Source: Thiosocius sp942490985
GTDB lineage: Bacteria; Pseudomonadota; Gammaproteobacteria; Chromatiales; Chromatiaceae
Direction of reading: 5' to 3'
Length of the DNA: 64,000 bases
Assembly (NCBI GenBank): GCA_942490985.1
Contig: CALNYW010000003.1
Location: 496,001 to 560,000, forward strand
The notes beneath the pieces are model-generated. The model searched no databases. It was not told where the DNA came from and was given only the letters and a program-made list of their open reading frames with translations. The position numbers and the translations under genes are program-made. Below are positions 27,531 to 36,547 of the stretch, piece after piece. The first letter of the stretch is position 1. Each line of letters begins with the position of its first letter.

Positions 27531-28391
27531 GTGGACACATCACACCGCGACACCATCCTGCTGGAAGATGCGGAGATCACCTCGCATGAAGCCTATGCCG
27601 GTGACCAATTCATCCTGCGGGTCCAGGCGCCAGGGTGCGCCGGCCGCGCCTTGCCTGGACAGTTCGCGCACATCACGGTCGACCCTCACCGACCCATGCG
27701 ACGGCCAATCTCGATCATGCGCGCGTCGGCCGACCAGGGTTGGCTGGATTTTCTGTACAAGGTCGTTGGCGACGGCACCGCACTGCTTGCGCAACGTCAG
27801 GTTGGCGAGACCATCAGCGTCATGGGGCCGATCGGTCTGCCGTTCGAGGTCAAAGCGCGGCGCCCGCTGCTGATCGGCGGCGGCGTCGGCATGCCGCCGA
27901 TGATTTTCATTGCCGAGTCATTGCGTAAGACCGATGCGAAGCCCTTCGTGATCCTCGGCTCGGAGGTGCCGTTCCCGTTCGACCCGCGGCCATCGCAGCT
28001 GATGCTGAGCGGCATCCCAGATGGCGTCATCGCCGCCATGCCACTGATGGATGACTGGGGGATCCCGAGTCGGCTGACCAGCTTGCAAGGTTATCCCGGT
28101 TGCCACCAGGGCTACGTGACCGACTTGGCCCGCGGCTGGCTGGAATCACTGACGCCGGAGCAACGCAGCGAGGTGACAATCTACAGCTGCGGACCACACC
28201 CGATGCTCGAAGCCGTGGTGTCACTGGCCCGCGAATTCGATCTACCGGTGCAGGTGTCGCTCGAAGAGTTCATGGCCTGTGCGGTGGGCGGCTGCGCCGG
28301 TTGCGTCGTCGAGGTAAAGACGCCGCAAGGCCCGGCAATGAAACGCGTATGCGTCGATGGGCCGGTGTTCGACGGCTACAGCGTTTTTTGA
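27531..28391 (+). CDS. PyrK-like dihydroorotate dehydrogenase electron-transfer subunit
   Basis: A 286-residue ferredoxin-reductase-type protein. The FAD-binding motif MRRPISIM, the nucleotide-binding GGGVGMPPM (near 118-126) and a C-terminal [2Fe-2S] motif are all present. The iron-sulfur cysteines are C250, C255, C258 and C274, and RVCVDGPVF closes the protein as in PyrK. The GTG at 27531 has GGAG eight nt upstream and follows pyrC' by 19 bp. PyrK normally passes electrons from a class 1B PyrD to NAD, but no pyrD gene is in the window, so the true partner is unknown. Confidence 0.85.
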   Translation: MDTSHRDTILLEDAEITSHEAYAGDQFILRVQAPGCAGRALPGQFAHITVDPHRPMRRPISIMRASADQGWLDFLYKVVGDGTALLAQRQVGETISVMGPIGLPFEVKARRPLLIGGGVGMPPMIFIAESLRKTDAKPFVILGSEVPFPFDPRPSQLMLSGIPDGVIAAMPLMDDWGIPSRLTSLQGYPGCHQGYVTDLARGWLESLTPEQRSEVTIYSCGPHPMLEAVVSLAREFDLPVQVSLEEFMACAVGGCAGCVVEVKTPQGPAMKRVCVDGPVFDGYSVF

Positions 28392-28402
28392 AACAAGCTC
28401 GT

Positions 28403-29515
28403 TTAGTCAGTAAACTTTAGATTGCTGGCCTCGCGGCTCAACGCGTTCGGACTCGTGTCACCCAACTTGATCATCAGGCGCACCTCGTTCGACGAGTCAG
28501 CGTAACGCAATGCGTCCTCCTGGGTCACGTCGCCACGTCTGAAGGCATCGTAGAGTGCTTGATCGAAGGTGATCATGCCGTGCTCGGTCGAGCGTTTCAT
28601 CAGTTCCTTGATCTTGGGCACGTCGCCTTTGAGGATCAGATCCGAGGCCAGCGGCGTATTCAGCAATATCTCCATGATCGCACGTCGACCCTTACCATCG
28701 GGTCGCGGCAACAATTGTTGGGCAACGATGCCCCGCAGATTCAGCGAAAGGTCCATGAGGACCTGATCATGCTGTTCCTCGGGAAAGAAATGCAGCATAC
28801 GCTCCAACGCCTGGTTGGCATTGTTTGCGTGTAGGGTGGTCAGCACCAAATGCCCGGTCTCCGCGAACGTGATGGCATGTTCCATGGCCTCGCGTGTACG
28901 AATTTCCCCAATAAGGATCACGTCCGGCGCCTGGCGCAGGGTGTTCCGCAGTGCGACCTCGTAAGATTCGGTATCGATGCCGACCTCCCGCTGGGTCACG
29001 ATACAGCCGGCATGGTTGTGCAAGAACTCGATCGGGTCCTCGATACTGATGATATGGCCGGTGCTGTTGTTGTTGCGATAGCCGACCATCGCCGCCAGTG
29101 ATGTCGACTTGCCGGTACCGGTCGCCCCGACGAAAAACACGATACCCCGATTGGCCATCGCCAGATCATTCAGAGAAGGTGGCAAACCGAGTTCATCGAA
29201 GGTTGGAATTTTGGTCTCGATACGCCTAAGCACCATACCGACCGCGTCGCGTTGGACGAACGCGCTGACCCGAAAACGACCGACATTTTTCGCGCTGAAA
29301 GCAAAGTTACACTCTTTCGTGTGCAAAAACTCGTCGCGCTGTTCCGGTGTCATCAGCGACAACGTCAGTTCACGCGATTGCGCAGCATCGAGACGGGTCT
29401 TCGAGACCGGCTGGATGCGGCCATGGATTTTTAGACTCGGCGGGACATCGGCTGTGATAAACAGATCCGAGGCCTTTTTCTGGATCATCATTTCCAGAAT
29501 GTCGTTGAAATCCAT
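28403..29515 (-). CDS. pilU: Type IV pilus retraction ATPase PilU
   Basis: A 370-residue PilT-like ATPase. Walker A is GATGTGKST, followed by the Asp/His-box regions (IISIEDPIEFLH, ILIGEIRTREAMEHAI, TGHLVLTTLHANNA). The C-terminal extension beyond PilT length, with SNEVRLMIKLG, is typical of PilU. PilU is a helper retraction motor that works with PilT at the inner-membrane base of the pilus. It lies 69 bp downstream of pilT on the same strand. It ends 11 bp from the convergent PyrK-like gene. Confidence 0.94.
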   Translation of the reverse strand: MDFNDILEMMIQKKASDLFITADVPPSLKIHGRIQPVSKTRLDAAQSRELTLSLMTPEQRDEFLHTKECNFAFSAKNVGRFRVSAFVQRDAVGMVLRRIETKIPTFDELGLPPSLNDLAMANRGIVFFVGATGTGKSTSLAAMVGYRNNNSTGHIISIEDPIEFLHNHAGCIVTQREVGIDTESYEVALRNTLRQAPDVILIGEIRTREAMEHAITFAETGHLVLTTLHANNANQALERMLHFFPEEQHDQVLMDLSLNLRGIVAQQLLPRPDGKGRRAIMEILLNTPLASDLILKGDVPKIKELMKRSTEHGMITFDQALYDAFRRGDVTQEDALRYADSSNEVRLMIKLGDTSPNALSREASNLKFTD

Positions 29516-29584
29516 GGTCTCGCTCTCCTATGCCGCGGTGTTAGCCGTTATCCGCGTACCGTCAGATAGTACGCCGACCCCGGG

Positions 29585-30622
29585 TCAGGCGAAAATTTCC
29601 TTGTTGACGGCTCGCGCAACGGCATCTTGCTTGCTGATCATGCCTTTGCGCAATTTGTCCTGCATATCCTGATCCAAGGTCTGCATGCCATGTGCCTGAC
29701 CGGTCTGAATGGCCGAGTACATCTGCGCGACTTTGTCTTCGCGAATCAGATTGCGGATCGCCGGTGTGCCGATCATGATCTCGTGGCAGGCCACCCGTCC
29801 ACCGCCGATGCGCTTCAGCAGGGTCTGCGAGATAACCCCGCGCAACGACTCAGACAACATCGACCGCACCATAGATTTTTCGCCGGCCGGGAAGACGTCG
29901 ACAATCCGGTCGATCGTCTTCGCCGCCGAGCTCGTATGCAAGGTGCCGAAAACCAGGTGGCCGGTCTCCGCGGCCGTCATCGCCAAGCGGATTGTCTCCA
30001 GGTCACGCAGCTCACCAACCAAGATAATGTCCGGGTCCTCGCGCAATGCGGACCGCAGGGCCTCGGCAAAGCCGAGCGTATCGCGGTGCACCTCGCGTTG
30101 GTTGATCAGGCACTTCTTGCTCTGGTGGACGAATTCAATCGGGTCTTCGATGGTCAGGATATGGCCGTACTCGGTGTCGTTCTTGTAGTCCATCATCGCC
30201 GCGAGCGTCGTCGACTTGCCTGACCCGGTTGGCCCGGTCACCAACACCAGGCCTCGTGGATTGTCGCAAATATCCTTGAATACGGCTGGGCAGTTTAGGT
30301 CCTCGAGGCTCATGATCTTCGACGGAATGGTACGAAATACCGCCGCAGCGCCGCGATCCTGATTGAAGGCATTGACACGGAAACGCGCTAGCCCGGGGAT
30401 CTCGAAAGAAAAGTCGACCTCAAAAAATTCCTCGAAGTCTTTGCGTTGCTTGTCGTTCATGATGTCGTAGACGAGTTCATGAACGGTTTTGTGGTCAAGC
30501 ACCGGCACATTGATGCGGCGAATGTCGCCATCGACCCGAATCATCGGGGGCAAACCCGCCGAAAGGTGTAAATCTGACGCTTCGTGCTTGACGCTAAACG
30601 CGAGTAGCTCAGCAATATCCAT
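29585..30622 (-). CDS. pilT: Type IV pilus retraction ATPase PilT
   Basis: A 345-residue hexameric motor, the standard PilT length. MDIAELLAFSVKHEASDLHL is the canonical N terminus, so the ATG at 30622 is chosen over upstream in-frame starts. Walker A is GPTGSGKST; ILTIEDPIEFVH, ILVGELRDLETIRLA and TGHLVFGTLHT follow. The PilT-specific AIRNLIREDK motif near the C terminus is present. It powers pilus retraction for twitching motility. yggS is divergent, and pilU lies downstream. Confidence 0.96.
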   Translation of the reverse strand: MDIAELLAFSVKHEASDLHLSAGLPPMIRVDGDIRRINVPVLDHKTVHELVYDIMNDKQRKDFEEFFEVDFSFEIPGLARFRVNAFNQDRGAAAVFRTIPSKIMSLEDLNCPAVFKDICDNPRGLVLVTGPTGSGKSTTLAAMMDYKNDTEYGHILTIEDPIEFVHQSKKCLINQREVHRDTLGFAEALRSALREDPDIILVGELRDLETIRLAMTAAETGHLVFGTLHTSSAAKTIDRIVDVFPAGEKSMVRSMLSESLRGVISQTLLKRIGGGRVACHEIMIGTPAIRNLIREDKVAQMYSAIQTGQAHGMQTLDQDMQDKLRKGMISKQDAVARAVNKEIFA

Positions 30623-30750
30623 AACGATTCCGTAGCAGCCTGAGGATGGATGTTCTGTCCGAACGTTTATAGTTATCGTCACCCGCACCGCTTTGTTGAG
30701 TGGCGAGCACGATTACCAGGCACGAGGCCGATGGTCATGGTAGCGCTTTC

Positions 30751-31443
30751 ATGAATCGAATTCCCGACCGGTTGGCCGCCGTGCGCCAGCGTATCGCCAG
30801 TGCTGCCGCCGCGTGCGGGCGCGACCCCGCCGAAATCCGCCTGGTTGCCGTCAGCAAGACCAAACCCGAGGCGGCTGTGCGGGCGGCCGCGGCTGCTGGT
30901 CAAAGCGATTTCGGCGAAAACTATCTGCAGGATGCGCTGCCGAAAATTCAGGCACTCGATGGGCTGGCGCTCACCTGGCATTTCATTGGCCGCCTGCAGG
31001 GAAACAAGACGGCTGAAGTCAGCGAACATTTCGATTGGGTGCACAGCCTCGACAAACTGAAACACGCGCAGCGGCTGAGCCGCCAGCGACCCGATAAGCG
31101 AGGGGCATTGAACGTCTGCCTGCAGGTCAATCTCAGCGGTGAGCGCAGCAAAGGCGGCGTCACGGCAGATCAGCTGCCCGAACTCGCAACCGAAGTGGCG
31201 AAGCTACCCGGACTGTCGCTGCGCGGCCTGATGACGATGCCTGATCCATCGTTTGGCGCGATCGAGACCCGCGCGATATTCGACACGCTGGCCAGACTGA
31301 TGGAAGACCTGAACGACCAGGGACAGGCGCTCGACACCCTGTCGATGGGCATGAGCGGCGACATGGAACAAGCTATTGCTGCGGGGTCGACCATGGTGCG
31401 GATCGGGACGGATATCTTCGGCGCGCGTTCGATCTCGGGTTGA
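30751..31443 (+). CDS. yggS: YggS-family pyridoxal phosphate homeostasis protein
   Basis: A 230-residue PLP-binding protein with a single alanine-racemase-like barrel. The PLP lysine lies in LVAVSKTKP; GENYLQDA, WHFIGRLQGNK and the phosphate-binding SMGMSGDMEQAI close the pattern. It has no known catalytic activity and buffers PLP. The ATG at 30751 begins the conserved MNRIPDRLAAVR; a GTG at 30700 is less likely. It is followed by proC and yggT, the usual order next to pilT. Confidence 0.94.
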   Translation: MNRIPDRLAAVRQRIASAAAACGRDPAEIRLVAVSKTKPEAAVRAAAAAGQSDFGENYLQDALPKIQALDGLALTWHFIGRLQGNKTAEVSEHFDWVHSLDKLKHAQRLSRQRPDKRGALNVCLQVNLSGERSKGGVTADQLPELATEVAKLPGLSLRGLMTMPDPSFGAIETRAIFDTLARLMEDLNDQGQALDTLSMGMSGDMEQAIAAGSTMVRIGTDIFGARSISG

Positions 31444-31531
31444 GGCCAGACACGTGCCACCGATCGAGCGTCAGGCCAGCGAATACTTTAGACTTTGAAC
31501 CAACTTAGGCATTGCGGAGTTGAAGCACGGC

Positions 31532-32356
31532 ATGAACCAACGCATCGCGTTCATCGGCGCCGGGAATATGGCGGGCGCGCTGATCGGCGGACTGCTCGCC
31601 GATGGCCTGCCGCCGGACAAGCTGATTGCCGCAGACCCCAATCCCGCCCAACGCGCAGCGCTGAGTGAGATGCGCGGCATCGAGACGACGGCGAGCAACG
31701 AAGAGGCGGTTTCCGGCGCTGACACGGTCGTGCTCGCGGTAAAACCGCAGACACTGAAAGACGTAGCCGAAGCCCTTGCGGCGTCCGTTCAGGCCACTAG
31801 GCCGCTGATTATTTCGATCGCGGCAGGCATCCGTTGCGAGCGCGTCGCCAGCTGGTTGGGCGGCGGCCTGCCGGTGGTTCGGGCGATGCCCAATACGCCC
31901 GCGCTGGTTCAATCCGGGGCAACCGGGATGTATGCCAACGCAGCGGTTTCGTCTGAGCAAAAAGAAAGCGCCGAATCGCTGCTGCGAGCGGTCGGCCTGA
32001 CCTGCTGGCTGGAACAAGAATCGACAATTGACGCGGTGACTGCGCTGTCCGGCAGTGGTCCGGCCTACTATTTCCTGGTCATGGAAGTCATGGAAGCGGC
32101 CGCAACCAAGCTCGGCCTTCCCGCTGAAACAGCGCGCTTGTTGAACCTGCAGACAGCGCTGGGCGCGGCACGCATGGCGCTCGAGAGTAGCGAGCCCCCG
32201 CAGACGTTGCGTGCTCGCGTCACCTCGCCGGGTGGCACCACCGCGGCGGCCCTGCACGTCTTGGAGGCCGGCAACCTCCAGGCATTGTTCGATGACGCGC
32301 TGGCTGCCGCCAGAGATCGGTCGGTGACCCTGTCAGACGAGTTGGGAGCAGACTGA
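31532..32356 (+). CDS. proC: Pyrroline-5-carboxylate reductase
   Basis: A 274-residue enzyme for the last step of proline synthesis, reducing pyrroline-5-carboxylate with NAD(P)H. The N-terminal IAFIGAGNMAGALIGGL is the dinucleotide fold; VRAMPNTPALV and the signature SGSGPAYYF followed by RVTSPGGTTAAAL complete it. I use ATG 31532; TTG 31520 is an in-frame alternative. Its stop overlaps the yggT start by one base. Confidence 0.95.
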   Translation: MNQRIAFIGAGNMAGALIGGLLADGLPPDKLIAADPNPAQRAALSEMRGIETTASNEEAVSGADTVVLAVKPQTLKDVAEALAASVQATRPLIISIAAGIRCERVASWLGGGLPVVRAMPNTPALVQSGATGMYANAAVSSEQKESAESLLRAVGLTCWLEQESTIDAVTALSGSGPAYYFLVMEVMEAAATKLGLPAETARLLNLQTALGAARMALESSEPPQTLRARVTSPGGTTAAALHVLEAGNLQALFDDALAAARDRSVTLSDELGAD

Positions 32357-32931
32357 TGGGCTCAGGTTATCTGGCCACGCCGGCGGCATTTCTGGTGCAG
32401 GTGGTTTTCGGACTTTATGCGACGCTGGTGCTGCTACGCTTCCTGCTTCAGTGGGTCCGCGCCGATTTCTACAATCCCTTGTCGCAGTTCATCGTCAAGG
32501 CAACCAAACCCACGTTAAACCCACTACGGCGCATTATCCCGAGTGTTTCCGGGCTGGACATCGCGTCATTGGTGCTTGCCTGGTTGGTGATCACCCTTGA
32601 ACAGCTCGCCATCCTGGCGATCGGCGGCCTCGGGTTTCAGCCTACTGCCGCCTCACTGCTGGCAATACCCGAACTACTGTCTCTGACCATCAACATCTTT
32701 TTGTTTGCGATTTTGATCGGCGTGATCATCAGCTGGATCAATCCAGGTAGCTACAATCCGGTCATCGGACTGATCCACAGCCTCACCGAGCCGCTACTCG
32801 CACCGGTGCGGCGGCGCATGCCGGATATGGGCGGTCTCGACCTGTCGCCCATGGTGGTAATGGTGGGTTTGGTCGTTTTGGAGATGTTGCTTGTCCCACC
32901 GTTACGTGATCTGCTCGGCGGTCTTCTTTAA
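32356..32931 (+). CDS. yggT: YggT family membrane protein
   Basis: A 191-residue integral membrane protein with two YGGT repeats. Each repeat has a hydrophobic helix pair and a basic motif: RADFYNPLSQFIVKATKP then LNPLRRIIP in the first, INPGSYNPVIGLIHSLTEP then LLAPVRRRMP in the second. The function is unclear; links to osmotic tolerance and division have been suggested for homologues. Start and proC stop overlap (TGATG-type), so they are co-translated. Confidence 0.92.
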   Translation: MGSGYLATPAAFLVQVVFGLYATLVLLRFLLQWVRADFYNPLSQFIVKATKPTLNPLRRIIPSVSGLDIASLVLAWLVITLEQLAILAIGGLGFQPTAASLLAIPELLSLTINIFLFAILIGVIISWINPGSYNPVIGLIHSLTEPLLAPVRRRMPDMGGLDLSPMVVMVGLVVLEMLLVPPLRDLLGGLL

Positions 32932-33292
32932 CCGTCCACCATTGGCACTGGCAGGCAAAAATCTAATTTTGGATGCTGGTCGTAACGTGCTCGCCGACGC
33001 AACGCCCGGATTATTTTGCGACCGAACAATCACGGTATCTACCTACCCTGGGCCAACATCAAAGGCCGCCTCGATAAGCGAGTTGGCCGCCCGGCAAAGG
33101 CATGTGTAGCCAATCTAAAACACCTGACCGTGATTGAAAATCGATGGAAGGCGACACCGCATTTTCGCCCTTTCCAGCGAGATAAATGCCCTGGGTTGCT
33201 TTTTCCGGGGTCCCCGAGAGTAAGATCAGTGCATACAGTCTGGTCTATATTTGTGAAACGATAATGCAGACGAACAACAGGAGGAGCGGCGC
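32932..33292 (+). other. Intergenic region between yggT and the DUF4426 gene
   Basis: About 360 bases with no supported gene. In Pseudomonas, metX and metW lie between yggT and the DUF4426 gene; neither is here, and I see no recognisable remnant of them in any frame. The last 60 bases include TCTATATTT (33243-33251), a possible -10 region for the DUF4426 gene. Confidence 0.4.
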
Positions 33293-33736
33293 ATGAGAAA
33301 ACATCTTGCTTGGTTTATTGGCCTGATCTGTCTGGTGCTCAGCCAGATGACCGTAGCGGAGAACAGCACACGAACCGGCGGCTATACAATCCACCATAAT
33401 GCACTGACCACCGATCTGCTGCCGGCACAGGTTGCAACGGCCTATCGGCTGCAACGCAGCAAGAATCGTGCGTTACTGAATGTCAGCGTGATAAAGGATA
33501 ATCCGGGTAGCCTCGGGACGCCGGTACGCGCGGAGATACGCGCCGTCGCCCGTACGTTGTTCGGTCAACTACGCCAAATCGACATGCGAGAGGTGATTGA
33601 AGACAAGGCGATTTACTACCTGGCCGATTTCCCAATCAACCACCGCGAAATATTGACATTCGAATTCGAAATCTTGCCAGAGGGTGAGCGCTTTCCGTTG
33701 CGTGCAGGCATGCAACAAGAGTTCTGGACCGACTGA
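33293..33736 (+). CDS. DUF4426 exported protein
   Basis: A 147-residue protein with a cleavable signal peptide (LAWFIGLICLVLSQMTVA, cut before ENST) and one DUF4426 domain (GGYTIHHNALTTDLL, YRLQRSKNRALLNVSV, FEFEILPEGE). It is likely periplasmic; the function is unknown. AGGAGG upstream of the ATG is strong. In Pseudomonas the homologue lies near the proC-yggT-metXW-rdgB block, so its place next to yggT is conserved even though metXW are absent. Confidence 0.85.
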   Translation: MRKHLAWFIGLICLVLSQMTVAENSTRTGGYTIHHNALTTDLLPAQVATAYRLQRSKNRALLNVSVIKDNPGSLGTPVRAEIRAVARTLFGQLRQIDMREVIEDKAIYYLADFPINHREILTFEFEILPEGERFPLRAGMQQEFWTD

Positions 33737-33745
33737 CTGAACGAG

Positions 33746-34411
33746 TCAACGTAACCAGGCATCGTAAAGCAGCCACACGCCAAAACCGGCGACCAGCGCG
33801 CCGGCCAACTGCCTGACCAGCGGCCGCCGCGTCCATCGATTGAGTTGGTTCGCCGCCACGCCCATCAGCAGCAGATTCGGCAATGTGCCCAGTCCAAACG
33901 CGAGCATCAGCGACGCACCTTGCAACGCGCCGCCGGATGAAACCGTCCAAACCAACGCGCTATAAACCAAGCCGCACGGCAACCAACCCCAAAGCATGCC
34001 CAGCGCCAGGGCTTGCCGAACCGTGCGCACCGGTAACAGGCCGCGGCCGAGGGGCTCGATTCGCCGCCAAATGACACCGCCAGCCCGCTCGACGCGGGAA
34101 AGGGCTGCAGACCATCCGGCCAGGTAAAATCCCATCAGGATCAGAAACACGCCGGCAAACGTCAACAACACGCGTTGCGCTGTTTGCACCGGCAGCAGAC
34201 CGCTGAAAAAGAAGCCCAACGCCCCCATCAACGCGCCGGCCAGCGTATAGCTGCTGATGCGGCCAATGTTGTAAGCCAACAACACCGGCAGCTGCCGCCC
34301 CGGCTGAATCCCCAATGACAGTGCCCCGACAATGCCGCCGCACATACCCGCGCAGTGCACACCACCGAGCAAGCCAACGACAAACGCACTGATCCACGCG
34401 ATATCGGCCAT
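33746..34411 (-). CDS. TauE/SafE-like (UreH_2 type) membrane protein
   Basis: A 221-residue polytopic membrane protein with six or so helices. The first helix carries HCAGMCGGIVGAL, a histidine/cysteine motif typical of the UreH/DsbD-like group often found beside cbb3 oxidase assembly genes. The LWGWLPCGLVYSAL segment repeats the pattern with another cysteine. A role in metal or thiol transport is inferred from relatives; the substrate is unknown. Its start lies one base past the ampG stop, so the two are co-transcribed. Confidence 0.78.
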   Translation of the reverse strand: MADIAWISAFVVGLLGGVHCAGMCGGIVGALSLGIQPGRQLPVLLAYNIGRISSYTLAGALMGALGFFFSGLLPVQTAQRVLLTFAGVFLILMGFYLAGWSAALSRVERAGGVIWRRIEPLGRGLLPVRTVRQALALGMLWGWLPCGLVYSALVWTVSSGGALQGASLMLAFGLGTLPNLLLMGVAANQLNRWTRRPLVRQLAGALVAGFGVWLLYDAWLR

Positions 34412-34412
34412 G

Positions 34413-35777
34413 CTAGCGACGTATTTCCAGATGGGTGTAACGACCGGCGAACCACACCAGCAGCAACACGGGGAGACCCATCAGCGCGGTGATGAGAAAG
34501 AAATTTTCGTAGCCGACCCGATCAACGATCACGCCGGAGAATCCGCCGATAAATTTCGGCAGTAGCAGCATCACCGAGCTGAAAAGTGCATATTGCGTCG
34601 CCGAATAACGAACGTTCGTAAGCGCTGACAGATAGGCAACGAAAGCGGAGGCCGCGAGCCCGCCCGACAGATTGTCCATCGCCACCACACCGATCAGAAG
34701 CGGGACGGAGGCACCCAGCTGGGCGAGCCACGCAAACAGCAGATTGGTTGCGGCCGACAGTAACGCACCGGCAAACAAGATACGCATGACGCCGAGACGA
34801 TTGACCAGGACGCCGCCTATCACGGCGCCAAGCAACGTCATAATCACACCAAAGACCTTGGTCACATTTGCCACCTCGGTCTTGCTGAAACCGAGGTCAA
34901 CATAGAACACGTTGGCAATCACGCCGAGCACGATATCCGATATACGGTAGCTCGCGATCAATCCCAAGACCAACAACGCAAGCCAGCCGTGACGGGCGAA
35001 AAAATCGACAAATGGACTGATGAAGGCTGCCCATACCCAGCGCGCGACAGGTTGCGACCACCTAGGCCAGCGAACCAGCCTTGCAGGCTCAGCCGTTGTC
35101 TCTGATTGCGCCGTTTGTGAGGGGGTGGGCTCGGCAACGATCAGCGTCGTCAAAAATCCCACCAACATCAGCCCGGCCATCGCCAGGTAGGCGATTTGCC
35201 ACGCTTCATGGTGATAGCTTGAGGCATTCGGATCCGCCCATGCCGCGATCCACAGGACGCCGGCACCCGCGCTGATCATCGCGAGGCGATAACCGATCAT
35301 GTAGGTTGCCGCCATCGCTGCCTGAAGCTCTGTCGCACCGCTCTCGATACGAAACGCATCAATGACGATGTCTTGGGTAGCCGAGGCAAAGGCCACAAAC
35401 ACCGCAAACCCGACGATAAACCTCAGGTCCTGCGCCGGGTCAGACAGCGCCATGCCAACGAGTCCCAAGCCGACCGCACACTGTGCCAGCAACAGCCAAC
35501 CGCGACGGCGGCCGAGCCAGCGCGTCAGGAACGGCACCGGCAGGCGATCGACCAGCGGCGCCCAAACCCACTTGAAACCATAAGCCAGTGCGACCCAACT
35601 GACGAAGCCAATGGTTGATCGATCGACCCCAGCCTCGCGCAACCAGAACGACAGGGTGCCAAAAACCAGCAACAATGGCAGGCCAGAAGAAAAGCCCAGA
35701 AACAACAGGGTCAGCGGCCGTGGCTGCCAATAAATGCGTAGCGCTGCCAGCCAGCCCAGCGGCTGCTCAGCAGGCAT
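34413..35777 (-). CDS. ampG: AmpG-family muropeptide transporter (MFS)
   Basis: A 454-residue major facilitator with about 12 helices. The conserved FLGFSSGLPLLLVFGTLSFW and WLREAGV near the N terminus, KWVWAPLVDR, and ATQDIVIDAFRIE are AmpG marks. AmpG imports GlcNAc-anhydroMurNAc peptides for cell-wall recycling and in some bacteria controls AmpC induction. ATG 35777 is chosen; a TTG at 35792 is in frame. The start overlaps the end of the ExoIII-type gene by 11 bp, so the three minus-strand genes form an operon. Confidence 0.9.
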   Translation of the reverse strand: MPAEQPLGWLAALRIYWQPRPLTLLFLGFSSGLPLLLVFGTLSFWLREAGVDRSTIGFVSWVALAYGFKWVWAPLVDRLPVPFLTRWLGRRRGWLLLAQCAVGLGLVGMALSDPAQDLRFIVGFAVFVAFASATQDIVIDAFRIESGATELQAAMAATYMIGYRLAMISAGAGVLWIAAWADPNASSYHHEAWQIAYLAMAGLMLVGFLTTLIVAEPTPSQTAQSETTAEPARLVRWPRWSQPVARWVWAAFISPFVDFFARHGWLALLVLGLIASYRISDIVLGVIANVFYVDLGFSKTEVANVTKVFGVIMTLLGAVIGGVLVNRLGVMRILFAGALLSAATNLLFAWLAQLGASVPLLIGVVAMDNLSGGLAASAFVAYLSALTNVRYSATQYALFSSVMLLLPKFIGGFSGVIVDRVGYENFFLITALMGLPVLLLVWFAGRYTHLEIRR

Positions 35778-36540
35778 AGTCGTAGTCGACAATCAACGGT
35801 GCATGGTCGGAGAAGCGTTTACGCCGATAGATACTGGCGTCGGTAATCTGCTCGCGAAGCCCGGGCGTCACCACTTGATAGTCAATCCGCCAACCGACGT
35901 TTTTGGCCCAGGCCTGCCCCCGGTTCGACCACCAGGTGTATTCGTCAGGTTGTTGATTGACCACGCGGAACGCATCTACCCACCCCATTGCACCGAACAA
36001 CTGGTCGAGCCACGCGCGCTCCTCCGGCAGAAAGCCTGAATTTTTCAGATTCCCACGCCAATTGCGGATATCCGCCTTGGTGTGGGCAATGTTCCAGTCG
36101 CCGCAAAGGATGTACTCACGGCCATCAGACCGCAGCGCTGAGAATCGCTCGGTCAAGCGTTCCATGATCTCGAACTTGACCTGCTGACGATGTTCGCCCG
36201 ATGAGCCGGACGGCAGATACAAAGAAACCACGCTCAACTTGCCAAACCGCGCCTCCAACCAACGCCCCTCGGCATCAAATTCAGCCCAGCCGGTATTCGC
36301 AATAATCTGGTCAGGTGCACGCCGGCAGTACAGCCCGACACCGCTGTAGCCTTTACGCTCGGCGGGATGGTAGTAACAGTTAAAGCTCGGCGGCCAAAAC
36401 GTCCGGTCTGTCAGCTGCTCGGTATGCGCCTTGATTTCCTGCAGGCAAACCACGTCGGCACGCTGGCGCCGCAGCCACGCATAGAAGCCTTTGCGCGCGG
36501 CCGCCCGGATACCGTTGACGTTACAAGTAATCACGCGCAT
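35767..36540 (-). CDS. Exodeoxyribonuclease III family protein (catalytic residues intact)
   Basis: A 257-residue endonuclease/exonuclease/phosphatase-fold protein. Catalytic residues of the ExoIII class are present: N7 in TCNVNGI, E35 in CLQEIKA, D148 and N150 in CGDWNIAH, and D245-H246 in FSDHAPL. It should cut at abasic sites and degrade duplex DNA 3' to 5'. The gene lies divergent from pyrE, exactly where Pseudomonas carries crc. Crc, as I remember it, has lost these residues, so this protein looks like an active relative at the crc locus. Start at ATG 36540 rather than 36549 because a TATAAT box overlaps the upstream ATG. Confidence 0.88.
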   Translation of the reverse strand: MRVITCNVNGIRAAARKGFYAWLRRQRADVVCLQEIKAHTEQLTDRTFWPPSFNCYYHPAERKGYSGVGLYCRRAPDQIIANTGWAEFDAEGRWLEARFGKLSVVSLYLPSGSSGEHRQQVKFEIMERLTERFSALRSDGREYILCGDWNIAHTKADIRNWRGNLKNSGFLPEERAWLDQLFGAMGWVDAFRVVNQQPDEYTWWSNRGQAWAKNVGWRIDYQVVTPGLREQITDASIYRRKRFSDHAPLIVDYDYAC

Positions 36541-36547
36541 GCCAAAC

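Noticed and set aside
33016..33264. 82-codon frame in the yggT to DUF4426 gap
   Set aside because: No ribosome binding site, no domain and no resemblance to MetX, MetW or YggU.
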